The position numbers and the translations under genes were made by a program. A stretch of DNA of 58,446 bases, taken from assembly GCA_934149515.1 (NCBI GenBank), contig CAKPFD010000007.1:1-58446 (forward strand). Reading direction: 5' to 3'. Positions 41,712-50,220 of the stretch are shown here, in pieces. This stretch comes from an uncultured Bacilli bacterium. Its GTDB lineage: Bacteria; Bacillota_I; Bacilli_A; RF39; UBA660. How positions within the stretch are numbered: position 1 is the stretch's first letter; every line of letters begins with the position of its first letter. The notes under the pieces were generated by a model. It searched no databases, was not told where the DNA came from, and was given only the letters and a program-made list of their open reading frames with translations.

Positions 41712-43031
41712 CTACTCCTCATCATGACAATGTGTGCAATTTTCATCATCGCAACATTCTAAATCAATTAGATGTTCATCTAAATAATAAATAACATATT
41801 CCATTAATATTTTTTCTTCTTCTTTTGTATGCTGATTTTTTATCGTCACAAGGCCATCTTTTAAATCCGCACTATTTAAAAGAATAAGATACTTGCTATG
41901 AAACCGATCAGCTTGTCTAAATTGTGCTTTTAAACTTTTATTTGTATAGTCTGTATCAATACTAAATCCAGCCATACGTAACTCTTGAGATAAAAAGGCA
42001 GCATATTTCTTTTCATCTTCATTTACATATAAAATAAAGGCATCAAGACTATCTTCGACTGGTAAAGAAACATCACTTGCTTTTAAAGCCATTACTAAAC
42101 GATCCATACCAGCAGCAAAACCAAAGCAAGGTGTACTAGGTCCACCCAATTGTTCTACAAGACCGTTATAGCGACCACCACCGCCTAAAACATTAGCATT
42201 ACCAAACTCTTTAATATCAGCATGAATTTCAAACACTGTATGATTATAATAATCTAGACCACGAACGATTTTAGGATCAACAACATATTCTACTTGAAGT
42301 AAATCAAGATAATCACATAATGTTTGAAAACGATTCTTACTCTTCTCATTTAAATAATCTAAAATGTTAGGAGCATTTTTGAATAAATCTGTATCAGAAT
42401 CTACTTTACAGTCTAACAAACGTAAGGGATTTTTTTCTAAGCGAACTTGACAATCTTCGCATAAAACATCTTTATGTGGTTGAAAATAATCCACTAAAGC
42501 TTTTCGATAAGCATCACGAGAGGCCTGATCCCCAAGCGTATTAATATGTGCAACGCAGCCATTCAAACCAAGCATTTGAATAATATTTAAAGCAAGAGAA
42601 ATGACCTCTGCATCAATTAATGGATCATCACTACCAAGTACTTCTACACCAAATTGAGTAAGTTCACGATTACGACCTGATTGAGGACGTTCATATCGAT
42701 ACATTGTTCCTTGATAATAAACTTTAACTGGCAAATCTGCATTACCATACATTTTATTTTCAATATAACTACGAACAACACCTGCTGTTCCTTCTGGACG
42801 CAAAGTCAAAGAACGTTTCCCACGATCTAAGAAATCATAAGTCTCTTTTGTTACAATATCCGTTGCATCCCCAATGCCACGATGAAAAAGTTCTGTTAAT
42901 TCAAAAATTGGTGTACGAATATATTGATAATGATATTTACTCATCACGCTATCAATAACTTCTTCTACATATTTCCAAATTCTAGCATCAACTCCATAAA
43001 TATCAACTGTTCCCTTTGGTTTCGTAATCAT
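41712..43031 (-). CDS. hisS: Histidyl-tRNA synthetase with Cys/His-rich tail
   Basis: A 439-residue class II synthetase that charges tRNA-His. Motif 2 is TLRPEGTAGVVRSY and YQGTMYRYERPQSGRNRE; the His-specific motifs are RGLDYYNHTVFEIH and GGGRYNGL; motif 3 is CFGFAAGMDRLVMAL. The anticodon domain ends near residue 420. The last residues (DLECCDDENCTHCHDEE) form a tail with four Cys and two His, unusual for HisRS and likely to bind a metal. It heads the aspS operon. No T-box core is visible upstream. Confidence 0.96.
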   Translation of the reverse strand: MITKPKGTVDIYGVDARIWKYVEEVIDSVMSKYHYQYIRTPIFELTELFHRGIGDATDIVTKETYDFLDRGKRSLTLRPEGTAGVVRSYIENKMYGNADLPVKVYYQGTMYRYERPQSGRNRELTQFGVEVLGSDDPLIDAEVISLALNIIQMLGLNGCVAHINTLGDQASRDAYRKALVDYFQPHKDVLCEDCQVRLEKNPLRLLDCKVDSDTDLFKNAPNILDYLNEKSKNRFQTLCDYLDLLQVEYVVDPKIVRGLDYYNHTVFEIHADIKEFGNANVLGGGGRYNGLVEQLGGPSTPCFGFAAGMDRLVMALKASDVSLPVEDSLDAFILYVNEDEKKYAAFLSQELRMAGFSIDTDYTNKSLKAQFRQADRFHSKYLILLNSADLKDGLVTIKNQHTKEEEKILMEYVIYYLDEHLIDLECCDDENCTHCHDEE

Positions 43032-43094
43032 TTTATTTCCTTCTTTCTGTTCCTATTATAAATCAAAAACCATTTATTTCCAAGCATTTTATCA

Positions 43095-43340
43095 TAAAAG
43101 AAAGAAAAGTATAACAGGGTAATTTGACAAAATGCTTTCTAGACAAAAAAACCACCCCATTGTTCTACTTATTTTATAAACAGGGCGATGTAAATAAAAT
43201 AAGGTGGTAAAGAACATGAGATAGTTAGGAAGCACAACTGCTTCCACTAACAATATATAATAAATCATTGGAATATACAAGTACGGGTTCTCGTAAAATA
43301 AAACCCAATCTGATCAAACCTAAGAAAAACAATACTTTTT
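43095..43340 (-). ncRNA. Structured intergenic region before hisS, candidate ncRNA or leader
   Basis: In the 334 bases between the unknown gene at 43.4 kb and hisS, three hairpins occur in series on the minus strand: ATTGG/CCAAT around a GGGTT/AACCC hairpin (43267-43309), GTTAG/CTAAC around GGAAGC/GCTTCC (43224-43251), and a terminator-like CTTATTTTAT/ATAAAATAAG stem with outer ACCACC/GGTGGT and seven T (43144-43208). The T-box core motif is absent. It may be a small RNA ending before hisS, the 3' end of the upstream transcript, or an attenuator. Identity unknown. Confidence 0.4.
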
Positions 43341-43365
43341 ATAAAATATATCCAATAATTACCAA

Positions 43366-44592
43366 TTATAAAGTTATATTCATTTGTTGAAATACATGCA
43401 TAATGGTTTGTTTTAAGTGTTCATCCTGCAAACGATATAAAATGTCTTTAGCAAGTAAAATATCAGAATGCTCATGATTTAAAAGATCATATCGAAAATA
43501 ATCAATTGCTAATGTTAACAACAACAAGTTATCAGCCATAGTTTTAACAAGTTTTGATACAAGAACACTAGAATCATCTTGTGATTCCATGAAAAGTTTT
43601 GTAAGAGTGGCAAATAACACTTTTTCTTGTTCATTAGGTATTTGATAAGAAAGTAACATCCGATATAAAACATTACAAAGAAATGCTTGTTGATAAATAT
43701 TACGATTGACATTTTCAACAAGAGAACGAGCCTTTTCTTTGGAAGTAAAACGATTTAAATTACCTGTTAACAAATAATCACTGATAGCAAACGCTCCTTG
43801 TCCCTTACGGTAGATTCGATCTGAAATGGCAGCTGCTTCATGAACATCAAATACAAAATTTATCTCTTGGTAAAGATAATCATCATCTCTTTGGAATGGA
43901 ACAATCTCTTCATTTGATAAAATTGTATTAAGATGTTGTTTTCTTTTTTCAATATATTCCATTTGCTTTTGAAAATTAGTTTTCAATGATTGCAGTTGAT
44001 ATAATTCTTGTATTATCAAAGGATCATATAATGTTTTTATAATCGTCTGTGTTGTTATTTCAGTAGCATGCTCTGTTAGTAAAACATGTAAAATAACATC
44101 ATGTTGTCTAGAAAGTAAAGAATCATCTTTCAAAGCTATATAAAACTGTTCTATTGGAATATCTTGATACAAAACATTTGGAAATTTATCTGATTTACCT
44201 CCATTTAAGACAACTGATAAATCAGCTAAAAAACCAAGTTGTACTTTTATATTTTCATACATTGCTTGCAAAGAAGGCATCAAATAATCAACAGCTAATT
44301 TTTGAAAAGTAGCATAACGAACATATTCTTTTAATTGATAATAAATCTGACAATTTTTTAAAACTATCTCTGCCGTTTTTTTGATTTCTCTTGCACTCAA
44401 TTGTAAGTTTGGTAATGTTTGAAAGTTTTTTAAAACTTCTAATAAGGTATTTACTTCTGGAAATCCAGCATAATATACTTCATTTGTCGAAAGTAAATAT
44501 TGAACTAGCAACAAATTTTGATAATGTTTTTCCTGTAAAGAACGAATTTCAATATTATCTAAAGATAACAAATGTATTGGTTTTTCTATCAT
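43366..44592 (-). CDS. Unknown alpha-helical protein
   Basis: A 408-residue soluble protein, mostly helical, with no signal peptide, membrane segment or recognisable motif. The N-terminal half is Leu/Gln/Tyr-rich; a coiled-coil-like stretch lies near 220-245 (QLQSLKTNFQKQMEYIEKRKQ). GAGGGTGTAAATAT precedes the ATG. It stands between the terminator of the membrane-protein pair and the structured region. No function is proposed. Confidence 0.6.
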   Translation of the reverse strand: MIEKPIHLLSLDNIEIRSLQEKHYQNLLLVQYLLSTNEVYYAGFPEVNTLLEVLKNFQTLPNLQLSAREIKKTAEIVLKNCQIYYQLKEYVRYATFQKLAVDYLMPSLQAMYENIKVQLGFLADLSVVLNGGKSDKFPNVLYQDIPIEQFYIALKDDSLLSRQHDVILHVLLTEHATEITTQTIIKTLYDPLIIQELYQLQSLKTNFQKQMEYIEKRKQHLNTILSNEEIVPFQRDDDYLYQEINFVFDVHEAAAISDRIYRKGQGAFAISDYLLTGNLNRFTSKEKARSLVENVNRNIYQQAFLCNVLYRMLLSYQIPNEQEKVLFATLTKLFMESQDDSSVLVSKLVKTMADNLLLLTLAIDYFRYDLLNHEHSDILLAKDILYRLQDEHLKQTIMHVFQQMNITL

Positions 44593-44641
44593 ATATTTAC
44601 ACCCTCTTTATTCTAATACAATTAGTATAACACAAACAAAA

Positions 44642-44675
44642 AAGAAAAAAAAGAACCACATAAATGTAATTCTTT
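44642..44675 (-). terminator. Terminator of the two-gene membrane-protein operon
   Basis: Minus strand AAAGAATTACA/TGTGGTTCTTT stem (two G-U pairs), 4-base loop and eight T, beginning at the stop codon. Confidence 0.8.
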
Positions 44676-46885
44676 TATTTGTTATTGAATGTATAAGTTG
44701 GTACTTCTTCTATCTCGTTATTTTGATCAATCACATTGTCTACCATATCACTTGCCCATTTATTTAAATCTTCATAATCAGTTGTTGGTGCATTACCTAC
44801 AGGATAGTTTTGATCACCTATACTAATATAATATGGTGTTTCTTCTTCAATAATAGAATCTTTAACATCACTAGTTTCATTTTGATCTTCATCAGCATTT
44901 GGATCTGGAAGTGGTTCATCAGGATCAACAGAACCACTTGAATCTGTTGTAATATCACTAATAGCACCTTGATCTGTACCTTTTGTATCACCATTATCAA
45001 TAGAATCATTTCGTTGATTCAAATCATCTTGAATTTTATTTTCTTCTTCTTCTATTTTTTTATCGATTTCTTCGCTCTTTTTATCTTCAATTTCTTGTTG
45101 ACGTTTTTGTTCTTCATCTGCTGCTTGTTCTGCCTTTTGTTTAGCTTCTTCATTAGTTTGTGAAATTCCAGCTTTTTCATCTGCTACTTGTTCTGCACGT
45201 CTTACTTCTTCTTCCCCTACTGCTTGAACAGCTTCAGCACGATCAACTGGTTTACTAGACGTTTCTGTATTAGTTGAAGTGGTTGAAGTAGACCAATTTT
45301 TTTGTGATGTAGAAGTTTGTTGCTCTTGCTGTTGTACTTGTTCCGTTTCCATTGTATTTTCATCAATATGACCATTAGGAATAGCATCTTTAAATAAATT
45401 TGTATTACTAATATCACGATCATCCAAATTATAAGCATTTTGATGATTCAAAGACTCTTGCTCTGCACGCATAAAGTTATCATAGGATGGATCAGAAAGT
45501 GAATCATTTTGATTTTGAACTTGAGCCATTGTTAATTTATCAGTTGCAGAATTAATGTTTTGATTTGCCACATCACATAAAGCTTCGCTATTTAATTGCG
45601 CTATTTGATCTTCAGTAAAGCTCATATTTTCACCATAAGATCTAGTTTTTTCATTCATTGCTGCAATTATTGGTAAAACAGATGAAGAGTAATCATGAAT
45701 TCCAAGCTCTTCAAGGGTTTGGTGTTCAAAACCAATCTGTTCTTGATCCAAATGAAAATCTTCCTTTGCCATTGCTACAAAAGAAGCAGCAATAGATTGT
45801 TTTTCTTCTTCTGTTTTAGCAGTATTAAAAGCAATATTCATATTTTCATATTTTTGATAGAACGCTTTTCCTTCTTGACTAGTAATAAGTGTATCAAGTT
45901 TTGTTGTTTCTGTTTGAACAGTAGCTGCTAACATCATTTGTAGATAAGCAGATTTATACTGATCAATTAAAGTAGCACTATCTAAATTAGATTTATCATA
46001 AATAGAATAAACATCATTTGCATTTAATGTTTTTCCATTATAAGCTAAATATAAAGAAGACATTTCTTCTGTTGATAAACATAATTTTGTATCTTTATCA
46101 AAATCACTGTGTCTAACAGCAAAGTCAATATTAAAGTATTGTGCAAAGTTATGGAAAGATGACATATAATCATGCTTAATCTGATTTTGAGTATGACTTA
46201 AAAGTGTAAAGAAATCAGCTGTATTCTCATCATACGTTGTATTATCAACACCTTTAACGTCAGCAATTGTTGCATCATCCATTGTTGTATTAAATTTTGC
46301 AGTTTTCCCATTAACTGCATTTTTCCTATTTAGTTTATAAGCAGTAATTCCAGCACCAAGCGTAACAATAGCAGTAGCAATAGCAATCGTTCTAACACCA
46401 ATTTTTTTCACTTTCTTTTTAATTCTAGCAAAAAGACCATTTTTTTCTTTTTCTTCATCTTTTTCATTTGTTGGCTCTTTACCTTTTGTTGATTCTTGAT
46501 CATTACCTGTTTCTTTATCTTTTTCTGATGCTGCTTCCATTGCTTTCTTACCAGCAAGATCAGATTGTTTTACATAATCAAAAAAGTTAAAACCAGATTT
46601 TTCAATATCTTCTCTGAAACCATATTTTTCTCTAGCAATTTTAATCATTTCTTCTTTAGATAAATCAACTTTACAAGTTTCTTGTTCCAACAACTCTTCT
46701 GCCGTATGACAACCATGTTGTATTGCATAATTTCTTAATTTAGCTTTTGCTTCCCCATACTCATGTGTAAATATTAAAACTGGTCCATATTCACTATCTT
46801 CTTGTGTTAAATAAAGATATTCTTCTTCATTTGTTTCTGGATTAATTTCTCTAAATTGATAAAATCCTAAAATTTTATTTTCCAT
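44675..46885 (-). CDS. Large single-pass membrane protein with acidic disordered tail
   Basis: A 736-residue protein. Residues 1-110 look like a small cytosolic domain (GFYQFREINPETNEEEYLYL); 115-160 are a charged linker; a basic stretch and one membrane segment follow at about 165-185 (IAIATAIVTLGAGITAY). The outer part to about 480 is helical, and the last 230 residues are Glu/Gln/Asp-rich, with a coiled coil near 560-640 and a disordered tail. No known domain is evident. It is 13 bases downstream of the next large surface gene and probably forms a complex with its product. Confidence 0.6.
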   Translation of the reverse strand: MENKILGFYQFREINPETNEEEYLYLTQEDSEYGPVLIFTHEYGEAKAKLRNYAIQHGCHTAEELLEQETCKVDLSKEEMIKIAREKYGFREDIEKSGFNFFDYVKQSDLAGKKAMEAASEKDKETGNDQESTKGKEPTNEKDEEKEKNGLFARIKKKVKKIGVRTIAIATAIVTLGAGITAYKLNRKNAVNGKTAKFNTTMDDATIADVKGVDNTTYDENTADFFTLLSHTQNQIKHDYMSSFHNFAQYFNIDFAVRHSDFDKDTKLCLSTEEMSSLYLAYNGKTLNANDVYSIYDKSNLDSATLIDQYKSAYLQMMLAATVQTETTKLDTLITSQEGKAFYQKYENMNIAFNTAKTEEEKQSIAASFVAMAKEDFHLDQEQIGFEHQTLEELGIHDYSSSVLPIIAAMNEKTRSYGENMSFTEDQIAQLNSEALCDVANQNINSATDKLTMAQVQNQNDSLSDPSYDNFMRAEQESLNHQNAYNLDDRDISNTNLFKDAIPNGHIDENTMETEQVQQQEQQTSTSQKNWSTSTTSTNTETSSKPVDRAEAVQAVGEEEVRRAEQVADEKAGISQTNEEAKQKAEQAADEEQKRQQEIEDKKSEEIDKKIEEEENKIQDDLNQRNDSIDNGDTKGTDQGAISDITTDSSGSVDPDEPLPDPNADEDQNETSDVKDSIIEEETPYYISIGDQNYPVGNAPTTDYEDLNKWASDMVDNVIDQNNEIEEVPTYTFNNK

Positions 46886-46898
46886 CGTTCACACTCTC

Positions 46899-48413
46899 CT
46901 ACTTTTTCTTTGTATTACCAGTATAATGATAACCATTGTTTAATAAGGAAGTATCATTATAACTACTCCATTTTGTTGTCGTCTTACCTTCTGAAACAAC
47001 TTTTCTTGTCTTCACACTATAATAAGTAACAGTACCATATAATGGTTCATCACGATATTGAATATCATAAACTGTTATTGTTCGATATACTGGAACATCT
47101 TTTGTTGTAACATTGCTACAAACTGCATTAATAGAAGTATGAACACTCTTTGTACCAGAGCTGGACGTTAAACTAGAAGTACTAGGACTATTTGCAGCTG
47201 TTACATTTGATAAAGAACTAGCAAGTGTATATTTTGCATAACGAAATGTAGGTAAAGAAGTACATGTTGTACTACAATTACTAAAATCTGCTCCTACTAG
47301 TTTATATTTTGTCGTTGCAGTATCTGCTCCTGCTTGATTAACATAACCTTGGAAAACCCAACTACCAGTTGTTTGATTCGTCTGGCTAGTAATATTTTCC
47401 CAAGAAGTATATTGTGTAGTAGTTGTTGTTTTATAAGTTGTTTCATCAATACGCAAATAGTTATATTCGCTACAAGCTACCTCTTGATAAGATCCAACAT
47501 AACGAATCTCATTACGTGCAACTTTATAAGGTTTAGAATATGTTTCATTTAATTTTTCTTTACGAGAAAGTAATTTTATTTGTTTCAAACAAGTAGGATC
47601 ACTATCGCTACATTCTATTGCTTGCAATTGATCATTATTTTTTTGCCAAGAACTCCATTTTGTCCATTCAGAATATTTTGCGCCCACTGTTTTTGCATAT
47701 TCATAAACAAGTGTATTATCTTCTGGTGGTGTTGGTGTTGGATTATTTCCTTTATTATCATTATCTGAATTCTGTCCACCATTTCCACCATTAGAAGAAT
47801 TATTATCATTAGAACTATTAGAATCACTAGAATTACTAGATCCATTAGAATTAGTAGTATTGCTAGATGAATTATTATTACCATTACCACTAATTGAAAC
47901 CGTAGAAGAAGGTTTAGTGGCTCCTTGATTTACAGAAGTAGCCTGTCTTTCACAAACATCACTCTTACAGTAGTTATAGCAACCTAAATGCACTAAAATA
48001 TAATCTTCTTGATCGCTACACTTCAAATTAACTTTTAATAAATATTCTTGCTCTTCTTTTGTAATTTTAACATAACTCTTATCGACATCACATGCTTTAC
48101 CATTCTTATCAACAAATGGAATCAACAAATTATTAGCAATCATTTCGCGTAATGTCATCTGATGAGATTCACCAACCGTTTGTGGCAAACGCTCTGTTGT
48201 ATAATAAGAAATTGCTGCATTCTTCATTTTCTCTAAATTATCACCAAACACCTGACTAGTAAGTGGTGAAATATCAGCCATATCTTTTGTAGATGGTGTA
48301 ATAAATTTAGGTAATAACCACACTAACAAAAAGACAAAAATGATAACCAAAATGACTTTTAAAAGAAAATCACGAAATGGAAATTGTCTCCTATCAAATT
48401 CTTCAGTATACAT
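46899..48413 (-). CDS. Membrane-anchored surface protein with Ser/Asn linker
   Basis: A 504-residue protein: cytosolic residues 1-17, membrane segment about 18-38, a first outer domain (about 55-165) with DNLEKMKNAAISYYTTERLP and paired cysteines (GCYNYCKSDVC), a low-complexity Ser/Asn/Gly linker (about 170-235), and a Cys-containing beta-rich C-terminal domain with many Thr, Tyr and Ser (about 240-504). The NAAISYYT helix vaguely recalls pseudopilins. It is translated first in the pair with the 736-residue protein. Function unknown; a cell-envelope role is inferred. Confidence 0.6.
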   Translation of the reverse strand: MYTEEFDRRQFPFRDFLLKVILVIIFVFLLVWLLPKFITPSTKDMADISPLTSQVFGDNLEKMKNAAISYYTTERLPQTVGESHQMTLREMIANNLLIPFVDKNGKACDVDKSYVKITKEEQEYLLKVNLKCSDQEDYILVHLGCYNYCKSDVCERQATSVNQGATKPSSTVSISGNGNNNSSSNTTNSNGSSNSSDSNSSNDNNSSNGGNGGQNSDNDNKGNNPTPTPPEDNTLVYEYAKTVGAKYSEWTKWSSWQKNNDQLQAIECSDSDPTCLKQIKLLSRKEKLNETYSKPYKVARNEIRYVGSYQEVACSEYNYLRIDETTYKTTTTTQYTSWENITSQTNQTTGSWVFQGYVNQAGADTATTKYKLVGADFSNCSTTCTSLPTFRYAKYTLASSLSNVTAANSPSTSSLTSSSGTKSVHTSINAVCSNVTTKDVPVYRTITVYDIQYRDEPLYGTVTYYSVKTRKVVSEGKTTTKWSSYNDTSLLNNGYHYTGNTKKK

Positions 48414-48479
48414 AAAATATATCCCCCTTCTCTACTGGCACATATTATAACAATTTTTTCTTATTTTGTCAAGATAATA

Positions 48480-48731
48480 TCATATAAGCTTAACAATAGT
48501 ACACCCAGGATTCATAAAATCTAATTTATATTCTACTACATATTTATTATTTTTCAAATACTTTGTTACCTCTTTTTGTAAAATCCCCTGTCCCTTACCA
48601 TGAATAATAATAAGTTCATGATAATGCATCTGAATGCAATCTTCGATAAACTCTCTCACCTTAAAAATAGCATATTCCCTATCCATTCCGTGCAAATCAA
48701 TAGAAGGTATTTGATGATAAAACTGCATCAT
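48480..48731 (-). CDS. Stand-alone Smr domain protein
   Basis: An 83-residue protein consisting only of a small MutS-related (Smr) domain: IDLHGM near residue 12 and HGKGQGILQ near 45 are the two signature motifs. Smr domains nick DNA or cleave RNA; recent work on related proteins links them to ribosome collision and mRNA cleavage. Here the domain is not fused to MutS2. Start could be either of two adjacent ATG codons after GGGAGCGACTATT. It has a stretch of 66 bases to the previous gene. Confidence 0.85.
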   Translation of the reverse strand: MMQFYHQIPSIDLHGMDREYAIFKVREFIEDCIQMHYHELIIIHGKGQGILQKEVTKYLKNNKYVVEYKLDFMNPGCTIVKLI

Positions 48732-48788
48732 AATAGTCGCTCCCTATCTCTATTAGTATACAAAAAAATAAGAAAAGTGCCTAGTCAT

Positions 48789-48817
48789 TTGACAAACTTT
48801 TTCAAAAAATATACGAT
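48789..48817 (+). promoter_or_regulatory. Sigma-A promoter of the 48.8 kb gene
   Basis: Perfect TTGACA (48789-48794), 17-base spacer, TACGAT (48812-48817), 21 bases before the start codon. Confidence 0.75.
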
Positions 48818-48838
48818 TAATAAAAGGAGATACATAAT

Positions 48839-49378
48839 ATGAAACAGAAAAAATGGATACATTACTTAATAATAACTATTTTGCTTGGAACAAGCGCTTA
48901 CTTTCTTGGAACAGCTATTGGGTATAAATGGGTAAAAGGAAAAGAAAAGAAACAAGAAACAATAAATTTAACGAATGTAGATACATTAGAAAATTTAGAT
49001 ATGGAAACTTTTTTAGAACAATATAATGCTAAAGTTACTAATAATTATCAAATAGAATCTTCCGAAATTAGCAAACAAACAATCAAAAAAGATGATATAA
49101 CATTTCAATTCGTCTTAAAAAACAATAGCATATCCATTGTAGCAATCACTTATCCAAAACAAACAGATACAATTAATACGATTATAAAAGCTATTATCCA
49201 AGCAAACAATCAAAACATCACCGACGAAGACGTAAATTTATTAATAGATAAAACCAAAGAGACCTATAATGAAAAAACAAATAGCTCTGAATACTTTCAA
49301 TTTCAAGGTATTGAAACTAGTTTAAAAAAGAAAGATGATAATTATCAATTTAGAATTGGTAGAATAACAAAAGACTAA
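48839..49378 (+). CDS. Membrane-anchored protein of unknown function
   Basis: A 179-residue protein with an N-terminal membrane anchor (about residues 8-27, LIITILLGTSAYFLGTAIG) and a Lys/Asn/Thr-rich outer domain with alternating strands. There are no cysteines in the outer part and no recognisable motif. AAAAGGAGA is well placed and a strong promoter lies just upstream. Monocistronic and convergent with efp. Confidence 0.6.
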   Translation: MKQKKWIHYLIITILLGTSAYFLGTAIGYKWVKGKEKKQETINLTNVDTLENLDMETFLEQYNAKVTNNYQIESSEISKQTIKKDDITFQFVLKNNSISIVAITYPKQTDTINTIIKAIIQANNQNITDEDVNLLIDKTKETYNEKTNSSEYFQFQGIETSLKKKDDNYQFRIGRITKD

Positions 49379-49399
49379 AAAAAGAGCCATTAAGCTCTT
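49377..49399 (-). terminator. Terminator of efp
   Basis: Minus strand AAGAGC/GCTCTT stem, loop TTAATG containing the efp stop codon, and seven T. Confidence 0.85.
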
Positions 49400-49947
49400 G
49401 AAACGTATTTACCATCTTTGGTACCAATTAAAATTTCTTCATCTTGTTTGATAAACAAAGGAACTTGAACGATCATACCAGTTTCTACTTCAGCATTTTT
49501 CATAGCACCAGTAGAGGTATTGCCCTTAACAGCATCTTCTGTTTTAACAACTTTCATAACTACTTTATCTGGTAAATTCATTCCTAACATTTCACCTTCG
49601 AAGAAAATAATTTCTACTTCTAAGTTTTCTTTTAAGAATTTAACATCATCACCAATGACACTCTTATCAAGTTCAATTTGTTCATAATCTTGCATATTCA
49701 TAAAATAGTAGGTATCACCCATACTATATAAAAATTGCATTTGTTTCTTTGAAATATGTGCAGATTCAATCTTAATACCTGCTCCAAAAGTCTTTTCGGC
49801 AATCGCTCCAGTACGTAAATTCTTAAGCTTTGCTTTAACAATAGCAGCACCTTTTCCAGGTTTAACATGTTGACTATCTAATACCATATAGATGTTTCCT
49901 TCAGATTGAATTGTAATTCCTGCTTTTAAATCGTTAGAGTTAATCAT
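49390..49947 (-). CDS. efp: Elongation factor P
   Basis: A 185-residue translation factor that relieves ribosome stalling at polyproline. Three beta domains: a KOW-like N-domain with HVKPGKGAAIVKAKLKN, whose Lys at the loop tip is the modified position, then two OB-like domains ending in VQVPLFIKQDEEILIGT. The GAGGTGAGGGAGA site precedes the ATG. The terminator starts at the stop codon. Two genes with proline-rich products (for example the 38.2 kb coat protein) would depend on it. Confidence 0.97.
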   Translation of the reverse strand: MINSNDLKAGITIQSEGNIYMVLDSQHVKPGKGAAIVKAKLKNLRTGAIAEKTFGAGIKIESAHISKKQMQFLYSMGDTYYFMNMQDYEQIELDKSVIGDDVKFLKENLEVEIIFFEGEMLGMNLPDKVVMKVVKTEDAVKGNTSTGAMKNAEVETGMIVQVPLFIKQDEEILIGTKDGKYVSRA

Positions 49948-49995
49948 TCTCCCTCACCTCTTTTCTTTTATTGTATAATGTTGTCAATAAATTTA

Positions 49996-50160
49996 TTATT
50001 TCTTTTCTTTATGTGTTGTATGTTTTCCACATTTAGAACAATATTTACTAATTTCTAAACGATCTGTAGTATTTTTTACATTTTTTTCAACACGATAGTT
50101 TTCTTCACCACAAACAGTACAAACTAAAGTCTTCTTTTGTCTATTTCCTACCTTTGCCAT
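49996..50160 (-). CDS. rpmG: Ribosomal protein bL33, zinc-binding form
   Basis: A 54-residue protein read on the minus strand, short enough to be missed: MAKVGNRQKKTLVCTVCGEE followed by NYRVEKN, TTDRLEISKYCSKCGKHT and a Lys-rich end. Two CxxC pairs (TVC-form LVCTVC and YCSKC) make it the zinc-containing paralogue. The AAGGAGGGATAATT site before the ATG is strong. It lies between trigger factor and efp on the same strand. Confidence 0.93.
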   Translation of the reverse strand: MAKVGNRQKKTLVCTVCGEENYRVEKNVKNTTDRLEISKYCSKCGKHTTHKEKK

Positions 50161-50195
50161 AATTATCCCTCCTTGTTTCTTTAACAGTATATCAG

Positions 50196-50220
50196 AAAAC
50201 CTTTATAAGGTAAAGGTTTT
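50196..50220. terminator. Terminator after trigger factor
   Basis: Palindromic AAAACCTTTA/TAAAGGTTTT, active in either direction. TATACT follows on the minus strand as a possible -10 for rpmG. Confidence 0.75.

Noticed and set aside
43095..43340. T-box leader for hisS
   Set aside because: The conserved GGTGGTACCGCG-type core is absent; GGTGG occurs only as part of the terminator stem.
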